DNA of 64,000 nt, from positions 62,001 to 126,000 of the forward strand of contig RZUM01000006.1 in the NCBI GenBank assembly GCA_004193205.1. Direction: 5' to 3'. The notes beneath the pieces were generated by a model that saw only the letters and a list, made by a program, of their open reading frames with translations, was not told the DNA's origin and made no database searches. Shown here in pieces: positions 16,513-24,753 of this stretch (position 1 is its first letter; the number at the start of each line of letters is the position of its first letter). The stretch is from Gordonia sediminis (GTDB lineage: Bacteria > Actinomycetota > Actinomycetes > Mycobacteriales > Mycobacteriaceae). The translations under genes and the position numbers were made by a program.

Positions 16513-17403
16513 TCAGAGGCTGTTGTAGAGCTCCCGGGCCAGCTTGGCGGTCTCGCTCGGCGTCTTGCCGACCTTCACGCCGGCGGCTTCGAGCGCTTCC
16601 TTCTTGGCCTGCGCGGTACCCGAGCTGCCGGACACGATCGCGCCCGCGTGACCCATCGTCTTACCTTCCGGCGCAGTGAATCCCGCGACGTAGCCGACGA
16701 CCGGCTTGGAGACGTTGGCCTTGATGTAGTCGGCCGCACGCTCCTCGGCGTCACCACCGATCTCACCGATCATCACGATCAGTTTGGTGTCGGGGTCCTT
16801 CTCGAACGCCTCGATGGCGTCGATGTGGGTGGTGCCGATGACCGGGTCACCGCCGATGCCGATCGCGGTCGAGAAGCCGAGATCGCGGAGTTCGTACATC
16901 ATCTGGTAGGTCAGCGTGCCCGACTTGGACACCAGACCGATCGGCCCCGCGCCGGTGATGTTGTTCGGCGTGATGCCGACCAGTGCCTCACCGGGGGTGA
17001 TGATGCCGGGGCAGTTCGGACCGATGATGCGGGTCTTCTCGCCCTTGGACTTGTTGTAGGCCCACGCATAGGCGGTGTCCTGCACCGGGATTCCCTCGGT
17101 GATGACCACCAGCAGACCGATCTCGGCGTCGATGGCCTCGATGATCGCGTCCTTGGCGAACTTCGGCGGCACGAACACGATCGAGGTGTCCGCGCCGGTC
17201 TCCTTCATCGCCTCGCCGACGGAGCCGAACACCGGAAGCTCCACGCCACCCTCGTGGGTGACCGTGGTGCCGGCCTTGCGGGCGTTGACGCCACCGACGA
17301 TGTTGGTGCCGGCCTTCAGCATCAGTGCGGTGTGCTTGGTGCCCTCACCGCCCGTGATGCCCTGGACGATGACCTTGTTGTCCTTGTTCAGAAAGATCGA
17401 CAT
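16513..17403 (-). CDS. sucD: Succinyl-CoA synthetase alpha subunit
   Basis: A 296-residue alpha subunit of succinate-CoA ligase (TCA cycle, ADP- or GDP-forming). The CoA-binding Rossmann region is [16 protein letters not shown] and [24 protein letters not shown] is the ligase signature, and the phosphorylated histidine lies in [12 protein letters not shown] at about residue 252. Ends [19 protein letters not shown]. Downstream of sucC with a 13-bp gap, followed by a strong hairpin at 16451-16485. The pair corresponds to Rv0952/Rv0951 in M. tuberculosis. Confidence 0.97.
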   Translation of the reverse strand: MSIFLNKDNKVIVQGITGGEGTKHTALMLKAGTNIVGGVNARKAGTTVTHEGGVELPVFGSVGEAMKETGADTSIVFVPPKFAKDAIIEAIDAEIGLLVVITEGIPVQDTAYAWAYNKSKGEKTRIIGPNCPGIITPGEALVGITPNNITGAGPIGLVSKSGTLTYQMMYELRDLGFSTAIGIGGDPVIGTTHIDAIEAFEKDPDTKLIVMIGEIGGDAEERAADYIKANVSKPVVGYVAGFTAPEGKTMGHAGAIVSGSSGTAQAKKEALEAAGVKVGKTPSETAKLARELYNSL

Positions 17404-17416
17404 TGCTCTGGCTCCC

Positions 17417-18580
17417 TTACTTGCTCGCCAATTCGGCGGCCTTGTCGGCGCCGGAGTCCATGGTCTCGGCGAGCGTCACCAGCGGGTGATTCGCATCGGC
17501 CAGAATCTTGCGGCCTTCCTCGACCTTGTTGCCGTCGAGGCGGACGACCAGCGGCTTGTTCGCCTCGTCGCCGAGCTTGTCGAGCGCCCCGACGATGCCG
17601 TTGGCGACCGCGTCACAGGAGGTGATACCGCCGAACACGTTGACGAACACGGACTTGACCTGCTCGTCGTTCAGGATCACGTCGAGACCCGCGGCCATCA
17701 CCTCGGCCGAGGCGCCGCCGCCGATGTCGAGGAAGTTGGCCGGCTTGACCCCGTCGTGGCTCTCGCCCGCGTAGGCGACGACGTCGAGGGTCGACATGAC
17801 CAGGCCGGCGCCGTTGCCGATGATGCCGACCTGACCGTCGAGCTTGACGTAGTTGAGGTCGTGCTCCTTGGCCTTGAGCTCGAGCGGGTCGGTGGCGTCG
17901 CGGTCCTCGAACTCTTCGTGGCCGGGCTGACGGAAGTCGGCGTTGGCGTCGAGCGACACCTTGCCGTCGAGAGCCAGGATCTGATCGTCCGGGGTGCGCA
18001 CCAGCGGGTTGACCTCGACGAGGAGCGCATCCTCGGCGACGAAGACCTCCCACAGCTTGGCGATGGTGACCGCAGCGGCGTCGAGCACCTCGGCGGGCAG
18101 GTGACCCTGCTCGGCGATCGAGCGCGCGGTCGCGAGATCGACACCCTTCACCGCGTCGACCGGAACCTTGGCGAGGCGCTCGGGCTTGGTGGCGGCGACC
18201 TCTTCGATCTCCATGCCACCCTCCACCGAGCACATTGCCAGGTAGGTTCGGTTGGCGCGATCGAGGAGGAAGGAGATGTAGTACTCCTCGGCGATGTCAC
18301 TGGCCTCGGCGACCAGCAACTTCTTGACGATGTGCCCCTTGATGTCGAGGCCCAAGATATTCTCGGCGTGCGACTGTGCGTCATCAGGGGTGGCGGCGAA
18401 CTTCACGCCGCCGGCCTTGCCACGTCCACCGGTCTTGACCTGAGCCTTGATCATCACGGGCTTGCCGATTTCCTCGGCAATCGCCCGCGCATCGGCGGCA
18501 TCGTCGGTCACACGCCCGGGTGTGGTGGGAACCCCATGCTTGGCGAACAGTTCCTTCGCCTGGTATTCGAAGAGATCCAT
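17417..18580 (-). CDS. sucC: Succinyl-CoA synthetase beta subunit
   Basis: A 387-residue beta subunit with ATP-grasp nucleotide-binding domain. It begins [19 protein letters not shown], has [16 protein letters not shown] (phosphate-binding loop), VEVNPLVRT (metal binding) and [15 protein letters not shown], and ends DKAAELASK. Works with SucD in the TCA cycle. First gene of the sucCD operon; the 250 bp upstream contain a perfect CRP/GlxR-type box at 18871-18886, shared with the divergent M23 peptidase gene, so cAMP-dependent control is plausible. Confidence 0.97.
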   Translation of the reverse strand: MDLFEYQAKELFAKHGVPTTPGRVTDDAADARAIAEEIGKPVMIKAQVKTGGRGKAGGVKFAATPDDAQSHAENILGLDIKGHIVKKLLVAEASDIAEEYYISFLLDRANRTYLAMCSVEGGMEIEEVAATKPERLAKVPVDAVKGVDLATARSIAEQGHLPAEVLDAAAVTIAKLWEVFVAEDALLVEVNPLVRTPDDQILALDGKVSLDANADFRQPGHEEFEDRDATDPLELKAKEHDLNYVKLDGQVGIIGNGAGLVMSTLDVVAYAGESHDGVKPANFLDIGGGASAEVMAAGLDVILNDEQVKSVFVNVFGGITSCDAVANGIVGALDKLGDEANKPLVVRLDGNKVEEGRKILADANHPLVTLAETMDSGADKAAELASK

Positions 18581-18870
18581 TCAGCTCACCATCTCGTAGG
18601 TTTGCCCGCGCGGAGGGATGATCACCGCAGGGTGTGTAACGCGGGCCATATCGGACTCTAAACCTGCCACGAAAACACTTGGTCAGCGCACCCTCCGCTT
18701 GTGCGACAGATCACTCGCTCGGTAGGGGCTCACCGGACCCCTTCGACCCGCCCGGCAGCCGCCGATCGGGCCATGGTGAGATGGGTCGTCGACGACGCGG
18801 ACGCGCACCGTCGATGGCTCCACTGTAGTGAATGACAGATCCTCGACAACGGATTGTTGTACATGCTTTT

Positions 18871-18886
18871 GTGATCGAACTCACAA
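18871..18886. promoter_or_regulatory. CRP/GlxR-type cAMP-receptor box
   Basis: TGTGA-tcgaac-TCACA matches the CRP consensus TGTGA-N6-TCACA at every defined position. It sits between divergent sucC (start 18580) and the M23 peptidase (start about 19024), 138 bp from the latter. The remainder of 18581-19023 shows no other clear signal. Confidence 0.75.
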
Positions 18887-19023
18887 AACCCCAGGTTTTC
18901 CGGCCAGATCGTTGGACTTGCCGCAATCATTTCGTTACCGTCGGCTGTCAGCTGGTCACAGAAGTATTACGGACACGTGCAGACGCGGTAGTCCAATTGA
19001 GCACAAGGGATGAGGTGGGGGAC

Positions 19024-20097
19024 TTGACGGGACGTGGTGACACGACCGCCTCGGTCACGGCCACCGGGCGACGTTCTGCCCGTTTCGACGACGACCACTC
19101 CGCGATGGAAGTGACGACGATCATCCCGATCGACTCGAGCGCCGACGACCAGATCGCGTGGGATTCGACCACCTGGGATCGCTACTACCGGCCGACCCGC
19201 TCGGAGATCACCCAGGACATCGTCCTGCCCGAGAGCGAGTTCGACGACTTCGAGTACGACGAGGACTTCGTCCTCGACAGCACCGCCGACGGCGCCGTGC
19301 ACACCCTCGACGACGCCGACGATGCGCCCGCAGACGCCGCCGACAAGCCGTTCCGCACACGCCCGGCCACCGCCGGTACCCGCAGCCGCGGCAAGCACCG
19401 CATCAGCGCGCCACCCACCGCCCTCAAGGGGGGCCGCGCGGCTTTGATCGCGATGGCCGCCGGAGCCGCAGTCGCCGCGGTCGCCCAGGTCGGGGCGTCC
19501 GACAACTCGCCGACTCCCACGAACGCCGCCAACATCGACACGCCGGCGGCCACGCCGGACCTGGGCCCCGGCGTCGTCGCCGGTGCGCCCGCGAAGGACA
19601 TGAGCACCTTCACCGACCAGCTCGCGGTCGGCAAGGACCTGGCAGCTGCCGAGGCCGCTCGCGAGAACCTGCTGCGTCGCCCGCTCTTCACGTCGCCCAT
19701 CCCGGTCGGCCAGTATCAGTTCACGTCGACGTTCGCGATGCGCTGGGGCAGTTTCCACGGCGGCATCGATATGGCCGCTCCGCTGGGTACCCCGATCCAC
19801 GCCGCCACCGATGGCGTCGTCATCGAGGCCGGCCCGGCCTCCGGTTACGGCAACTGGGTGCAGATCCGAGCCGACGACGGCACCGTGACGATGTACGGCC
19901 ACATGGCCTCGTCGGGTGTCCTCGTCCAGAAGGGCCAGCACGTCACCGCCGGCGACGTCATCGCACTCGTGGGCAACCAGGGCTTCTCCACCGGACCGCA
20001 CCTGCACTTCGAGGTGTGGAAGGGCGGGACGACGAAGATCGATCCCGCTCCCTGGCTCGCCGCCCACGGCGTGCGGCTGTCGGGCTACACGGGCTAG
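19024..20097 (+). CDS. M23 family metallopeptidase (Rv0950c-like)
   Basis: Cell-envelope endopeptidase-like protein of about 357 residues. A long acidic cytoplasmic-type N-terminus is followed by one hydrophobic segment (ALIAMAAGAAVAAVAQVGA), a Pro/Thr-rich linker and a C-terminal LytM domain. Catalytic zinc motifs are WGSFHGGIDMAAP (HxxxD) and TGPHLHFEVW (HxH), with DGVVIEAG and YGHM typical of the fold. Start: TTG 19024 behind GAGG (8 nt) is chosen; the frame is open from 18832 but those codons overlap the CRP box and show no ribosome site, and ATG 19105 is a fallback. Neighbour order (sucCD, this gene, uvrD) equals that of M. tuberculosis. Likely acts on peptidoglycan outside the membrane. 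Confidence 0.88.
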   Translation: MTGRGDTTASVTATGRRSARFDDDHSAMEVTTIIPIDSSADDQIAWDSTTWDRYYRPTRSEITQDIVLPESEFDDFEYDEDFVLDSTADGAVHTLDDADDAPADAADKPFRTRPATAGTRSRGKHRISAPPTALKGGRAALIAMAAGAAVAAVAQVGASDNSPTPTNAANIDTPAATPDLGPGVVAGAPAKDMSTFTDQLAVGKDLAAAEAARENLLRRPLFTSPIPVGQYQFTSTFAMRWGSFHGGIDMAAPLGTPIHAATDGVVIEAGPASGYGNWVQIRADDGTVTMYGHMASSGVLVQKGQHVTAGDVIALVGNQGFSTGPHLHFEVWKGGTTKIDPAPWLAAHGVRLSGYTG

Positions 20098-20136
20098 CCG
20101 GTTCTCAGCCTCCCTCCGTCCCGGCACCGGGCACAC

Positions 20137-20241
20137 GCCGAGAGCACCCAAAATTTCGCCGACAGCACCCGATTCCTTGCGGACAGCACCCGGTTCCTCG
20201 TCGACAGCACCCGATTCCTCGCGGAAGCACTCCGGAGTTTC
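20137..20241. repeat. Five tandem copies of a 21-bp non-coding repeat
   Basis: Units of exactly 21 bp start at 20137, 20158, 20179, 20200 and 20221. The pattern is g-ccg-a-c/g-agcacccgattcctc with drift (first unit gccgagagcacccaaaatttc). They lie between the convergent M23 and uvrD genes. The same 21-bp word forms the arms of the inverted repeat at 20319-20423, so the whole region 20137-20423 is one repeat family. Confidence 0.85.
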
Positions 20242-20318
20242 ATCGAAGGAACGCTTGAATCGGCACCCAGCGCAACCCGCACGCCGTTACCCAAGGCACT
20301 CTCGCGCCCCGCACGGCC

Positions 20319-20423
20319 GCCGAGAGAACCCGAAATTTCATCGAGAGAACCGTCATTCTGGAACTGACGTACGGTCAGGCTGGAAGTGACGGTTCTCTCG
20401 ATGAAATTTCGGGTTCTCTCGGC
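20319..20423. repeat. Perfect 37-bp inverted repeat built from the 21-bp unit
   Basis: Arms 20319-20355 and 20387-20423 are exact reverse complements over 37 bp (left arm begins gccgagagaacccg, right arm ends cgggttctctcggc). The 31-nt spacer itself contains CTGAC-gtacg-GTCAG. Each arm is 1.8 copies of the 21-bp repeat. Placed between two convergent genes, it could act as a bidirectional terminator, or be a repeat-element hairpin. Confidence 0.85.
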
Positions 20424-20458
20424 AGTCTTGAGGCCCGCGCTCGAATGAGGGTGTCGAT

Positions 20459-22972
20459 TTACAGCTTCTCCCCCGGGAGCCCACCTGCGGTCAGCAGGGT
20501 CACCCGGCCGACGTTGCCGCCGAAGTCGAACACGATGCGCTCGGTCACACCGCTACCCTCCTTGGCCACCGCCTTGCCCATGCCGTACTTCGGGTGGTTG
20601 ATGCGGTCCCCGACCTGATAGTCGACCTGCTTGTTGCGGCCCCGGGCGGGGTCGGACGAGTAGGCCGACCGACCCCGACGGTCACCGCCGAAGCCCGCGT
20701 CGCCGCGCCCGAACACACCACCGCCCGAGCCGAGATGGCGACTCGGTGAGCGCTGCGGTTCGGTCCGCCGCCAATCCATGAGGTGCTGTGGAATCTCTTG
20801 CAGGAAGCGGGATTCCGGGTTCGACACCGGTTGACCCCAGGATGCTCGGGTGATCGAGCGGGTCAGGTAGAGGCGTTGTTTGGCGCGGGTGATCCCGACA
20901 TAGGCCAGTCGGCGTTCCTCACTGAGTTCGGCAGGGTCGCCCAGCGCCCGCAGATGCGGGAAATGTCCGTCCTCCCAGCCGGTGACGAAGACGACCGGGA
21001 ACTCCAGGCCCTTCGCCGTGTGCAGGGTCATCAGCGTGACCACGCCGTCACCCTCGTCGGGAACCTGGTCGGCGTCGGCGACCAGCGACACCTTTTCCAG
21101 GAATGCGGCCAGTGAACCCGGTTCGGGCAGACCCTCGTCGTCACCCGCGGCATCCGGGTCGTCGAGGTCCTCGATCTCGTCGGCGGCCGCCCCGGCGGCA
21201 TCGGCGCTGAACTCCCGGGCCACCGCCACGAGTTCGTTGATGTTGTCGAGGCGGGCTCCGTCCTGTGGGTCGCGCGATCCCTCGAGTTCGGCGCGGTACC
21301 CGGTGCGTTCGACGATCGCGTCGACGAGTTCTCCGATGTCGGCGCCCTCCTCGCCTGCGTCGATGACCGCCACGTCCTCGCCCGCGTCGCCGACGGCCCC
21401 GAAGGTCGCCAGGAAATCGTTGCGCAATCCCTCGATGAGCTCGACGAATCCGCCGATCTGTTTGACCGCACGCGTGTTCAGCAGCGCCACGTTGCCCTCG
21501 GCCGCGTCGAGGAGCGCCTGATAGAAGCCGATCCCGCGGTTCTCCGCGTGCACCGCCACGCATGCTTCGGCGCGGTCGCCGATACCGCGGCGCGGCGTGT
21601 TGAGAATGCGCCGCAGGCTCACCGAGTCGTCGGGGTTGGCCACCACCCGCAGGTAGGCGACGATGTCGCGCACCTCTTTGCGTTCGTAGAACTTCGTCCC
21701 ACCGACCACTTTGTACGGGATGCCGTGGCGGACGAAGACCTCCTCGAGGGCACGTGACCCGGTGTTGGTGCGGTAGAACACCGCGATGTCGGAGTAGGTG
21801 TGACTCGACGATCCCCCGATCGAGTAGTCGGTCAGCTCCTCGATCTCCTTGGCGATGAACACCGACTCGTCGCGGTCGGAGTCGGCCACGTACCCGACGA
21901 TGAGTTCGCCGTCCCCGGAATCGGTCCACAGTCGCTTCTCGCGGCGTTTCTCGTTGCGCGCGATGACCGCGTTGGCGGCCGACAGGATCGTCTGCGTGGA
22001 GCGGTAATTCTGCTCGAGCAGGATCGTCTCCGCGTTCGGGAAGTCGCGTTCGAACTCCTCGATGTTGCGGATCGTCGCCCCGCGGAACGCGTAGATCGAC
22101 TGATCGGCGTCGCCGACGACGCACAGTTCCGACGGCGGCACCGCGGCAGCGTCGTCGGCGACGTCGCCGACGAGCTCGCGGATGAACATGTACTGCGCGT
22201 GGTTGGTGTCCTGGTACTCGTCGACCATGACGTGGCGGAATCGACGCCGGTAATACTCCGCGATGTCGGGATGACGTTGAAGCAGTGCGACGGTCTCGCC
22301 GATGAGGTCGTCGAAGTCGAACGCGTTCGCCGCCCGCAACCGCCGCTGGTACTCGGCGTAGATCTGCGCGACGACGAGAACGGACGGTTCACCGTCGGCG
22401 GCCGTGGCGAGGGCTTGCTCCGGGTCGATCAGCTCGTTCTTCAGATTGGAGATCTGCGCCCCAACACCGCGCGGACTGAATTTCTTCGGGTCGAGCTCCA
22501 AGTCGCGCATGATCATACCCAGCAGACGCTTCGAATCATCGGAGTCGTAGATCGAGAAGTTCGAGTTCATCGACTCCAGCAACGCCGACTGGGCCCGCAG
22601 GATGCGCACACAAGTCGAGTGGAACGTCGACACCCACATGTAGGCGGCGCGCGGGCCGACGAGGTCGATCACCCGCTCACGCATCTCGGAGGCCGCCTTG
22701 TTGGTGAACGTGATCGCGAGGATCTGTCCGGGCGTCGTGTCCCGCGCCGCGAGCAGGTAGGCGATGCGCCGCGTCAGGACCGCGGTCTTGCCCGATCCCG
22801 CCCCGGCGACGATGAGCAACGGCGAACCGGCATGCAGCACCGCAGCCCGCTGCTGCGGGTTGAGTCCCTCGAGGAGTCGCGCGACCCGCTCGTCGGCGTG
22901 TGAGCCGGCGTCTGCGGGCGCACGGGCAGGTCGTGGGGAGGAATGGGCCGGCGCGCTGGTGGAGCTTGTCAT
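20459..22972 (-). CDS. uvrD: ATP-dependent DNA helicase UvrD1/PcrA
   Basis: An 837-residue superfamily I 3'-5' helicase for nucleotide excision repair and replication restart. Q-motif region LNPQQRAAVLH, Walker A VAGAGSGKTAVLTRR, TFTNKAASEMRER (Ia), VDEYQDTNHAQ (II), VVGDADQSIYAFRGA (III), LEQNYRSTQTIL (IV), VTLMTLHTAKGLEFPVVF (V), VGITRAKQRLYLT (VI). The C-terminal VGDRINHPKYGMGKAV is the Tudor-like domain that contacts RNA polymerase or Ku in relatives. Length fits mycobacterial UvrD1. It is convergent with the M23 gene and divergent from the secreted protein at 23145. Confidence 0.95.
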   Translation of the reverse strand: MTSSTSAPAHSSPRPARAPADAGSHADERVARLLEGLNPQQRAAVLHAGSPLLIVAGAGSGKTAVLTRRIAYLLAARDTTPGQILAITFTNKAASEMRERVIDLVGPRAAYMWVSTFHSTCVRILRAQSALLESMNSNFSIYDSDDSKRLLGMIMRDLELDPKKFSPRGVGAQISNLKNELIDPEQALATAADGEPSVLVVAQIYAEYQRRLRAANAFDFDDLIGETVALLQRHPDIAEYYRRRFRHVMVDEYQDTNHAQYMFIRELVGDVADDAAAVPPSELCVVGDADQSIYAFRGATIRNIEEFERDFPNAETILLEQNYRSTQTILSAANAVIARNEKRREKRLWTDSGDGELIVGYVADSDRDESVFIAKEIEELTDYSIGGSSSHTYSDIAVFYRTNTGSRALEEVFVRHGIPYKVVGGTKFYERKEVRDIVAYLRVVANPDDSVSLRRILNTPRRGIGDRAEACVAVHAENRGIGFYQALLDAAEGNVALLNTRAVKQIGGFVELIEGLRNDFLATFGAVGDAGEDVAVIDAGEEGADIGELVDAIVERTGYRAELEGSRDPQDGARLDNINELVAVAREFSADAAGAAADEIEDLDDPDAAGDDEGLPEPGSLAAFLEKVSLVADADQVPDEGDGVVTLMTLHTAKGLEFPVVFVTGWEDGHFPHLRALGDPAELSEERRLAYVGITRAKQRLYLTRSITRASWGQPVSNPESRFLQEIPQHLMDWRRTEPQRSPSRHLGSGGGVFGRGDAGFGGDRRGRSAYSSDPARGRNKQVDYQVGDRINHPKYGMGKAVAKEGSGVTERIVFDFGGNVGRVTLLTAGGLPGEKL

Positions 22973-23144
22973 CAGGGTTCAGGCTACTACCGGGTCATGA
23001 CAGGTCCCGGCACGGGCGAGCGCGCCGCGGGACCGCCATCCGGGGTGGACCGGCCCGGCGGCGCGGGGGCTACTATGTGCCCGAATCCACATACTCGAAT
23101 CCGGGGTTCGCACCGCGGGTCACCCGGCCGGCCGAGGGGATGTC

Positions 23145-24737
23145 ATGCAACGCAGGTCCATCGTCGTTGCGACGCTCGTGTTCGTCGTCTCGGTGGTTGC
23201 CCTCGTCGCCGCGCTCGTCGTCTCACTCGTCCCCTTCGTCACCGACGGCTCCGCCGGCCCCACAGCCGCATTCCGGGCCCAGCAGGAACTCGACGCCGTG
23301 GCGTTCGAACTCGGTGGCAGCCCCGGCGCGCGGTATTCGGGAACGCTCACCACGACCGGTACCGGTGGCCCGCCGCGGACGGTGGAGTTCACCGACCTCA
23401 CGGTCGCCTCCACCAAGAACGCGCAGGGCGACATCACGTACGAGACGAGCACCGCGCAGTACCGGCAGATCGGCAACGACCGCTACCTCAAGGGACCCGC
23501 CCAACTGTGGACCGATCTGTTCGACGGGGCGCCGATTCTCCGACAGCTCGACCTGAAGGTCACCGAGAACACCTGGACCAATCTGCGCTACTCGGGGCTG
23601 CCCGACCTGGGCTACCTGCTGTCCCCCGCACTGCTCGCGGGGCGGATCGGCAACACCGAACGCATCCAGCAGCCGGAGGCGGGACCGGAACTCCCGGCAC
23701 CGAATCAGGGTCTGCCCGATGCGCGATTCTGGCCGACGAGCGATCCCGAGATCACCGCGGTCGACGACGACACGATCCGTGTCGGCACGTTGGCGACGAC
23801 TTTCGACCCGCAGACCAAGCAGGTCACCCACATCGAGGGCGAGTTCGCCTCGTCGGGCACGCAGGTCGACATCGACACCGACGTGACCCTGCTCGGCGCC
23901 GACGACCTCACCGCGATGTTCGCCGACGAACGGTCCCTGCTCCCCGATCTGACGAGTGTGCCCGCCCCGGCGGTGCCCCTCGCGTCCGACGCCGTCACCG
24001 CCCGCGGCGTCGGTGCCTGTACCCCCGTCTCGTGTCCGTTCCTCATCACGGCCACCGGCACCCTGGACCCCGCGGTCGCGGACGACATGCGGGGCGTGAC
24101 CGGCCACGTCAACTATGGTTTGACGACGACGTTCACCGTCGACGACGCGGCACCCGGCGCGGTCGGCGGAACCTGCACCCGCGTGGTGAGGGCCCCGTTC
24201 GGGGGCCGGACCGAGACCACCTGTGCGGCGACCCGGCTGCCGGCGGGTACCCGCGTGGTCAGGCCCAACACCGCGATCCAATACCTGCCGTTCATCGACA
24301 CCACCGAGGCGGATCTGAGCTCCTACCTCGACAGCCAGGAACAGTCGAGCAAACTACCGATCACCATGGAGCGCACCGGTGCCAAGAAGGGCGACGCCGC
24401 GCGCTACAACGACCAGGTCGTCGGATTCCCGAGCAGCTACGTGGTTCGACAGGGCGACTACCTGTTCGACGGCGTCGGCCCGGAGGGCAACCTGATCGTG
24501 TCCTTCGCGCCCGGTTATGCCGAGCATGTGACGGCGGGCCGGTTCGACCCGGCTTGGACCGGCACCGCGCTGCTGACCGAGCAGCTCACAAAGCAGGTGG
24601 CCGCGGCCGGTGATCGGAATGTCACCTATGTGGTCGCCGAACCCGCGACGGCCGCCGCGCTCCGCACGCTGGTGGTCGCCGGGGGCATCACCCCGGGCAA
24701 GGTAGGCGTGTTCTCCACCCCGCTCACCGACGACTGA
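23145..24737 (+). CDS. Membrane-anchored exported protein with REase-fold-toxin-like C-terminus
   Basis: A 530-residue protein with an N-terminal signal anchor (about residues 7-30, VVATLVFVVSVVALVAALVV) and a long extracytoplasmic region I do not recognise. It contains ALVPS-type strands and two Cys pairs (CTPVSC, then GTCTR/TTCAATR). The last ~110 residues (from about 420) read RYNDQVVGFP, DYLFDGVGPEGN, FAPGYAEHV, LTEQLTKQVAAA and TYVVAEPATAAALR. As I remember the Tox-REase-5 family, this is its order (FDG, EAKG-GYA, QARRQ, WHVAEP), but the catalytic E-x-K segment is replaced by VSFA, so nuclease activity is unlikely. Start ATG 23145 is preceded by GAGGGGAT. Divergent from uvrD; the 172 bp between them hold nothing obvious. 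Confidence 0.6.
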   Translation: MQRRSIVVATLVFVVSVVALVAALVVSLVPFVTDGSAGPTAAFRAQQELDAVAFELGGSPGARYSGTLTTTGTGGPPRTVEFTDLTVASTKNAQGDITYETSTAQYRQIGNDRYLKGPAQLWTDLFDGAPILRQLDLKVTENTWTNLRYSGLPDLGYLLSPALLAGRIGNTERIQQPEAGPELPAPNQGLPDARFWPTSDPEITAVDDDTIRVGTLATTFDPQTKQVTHIEGEFASSGTQVDIDTDVTLLGADDLTAMFADERSLLPDLTSVPAPAVPLASDAVTARGVGACTPVSCPFLITATGTLDPAVADDMRGVTGHVNYGLTTTFTVDDAAPGAVGGTCTRVVRAPFGGRTETTCAATRLPAGTRVVRPNTAIQYLPFIDTTEADLSSYLDSQEQSSKLPITMERTGAKKGDAARYNDQVVGFPSSYVVRQGDYLFDGVGPEGNLIVSFAPGYAEHVTAGRFDPAWTGTALLTEQLTKQVAAAGDRNVTYVVAEPATAAALRTLVVAGGITPGKVGVFSTPLTDD

Positions 24738-24753
24738 TCGCCGCGTCCCCCGC

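Noticed and set aside
18886-19024. A c-di-AMP (ydaO) riboswitch before the M23 peptidase gene, as in some actinobacterial cell-wall genes.
   Set aside because: The conserved ydaO core words are not found in the leader; only the CRP box stands out.
20137-20423. CRISPR-like array from regular 21-bp repeats.
   Set aside because: The units are contiguous with no unique spacers, and no cas gene is in the window.
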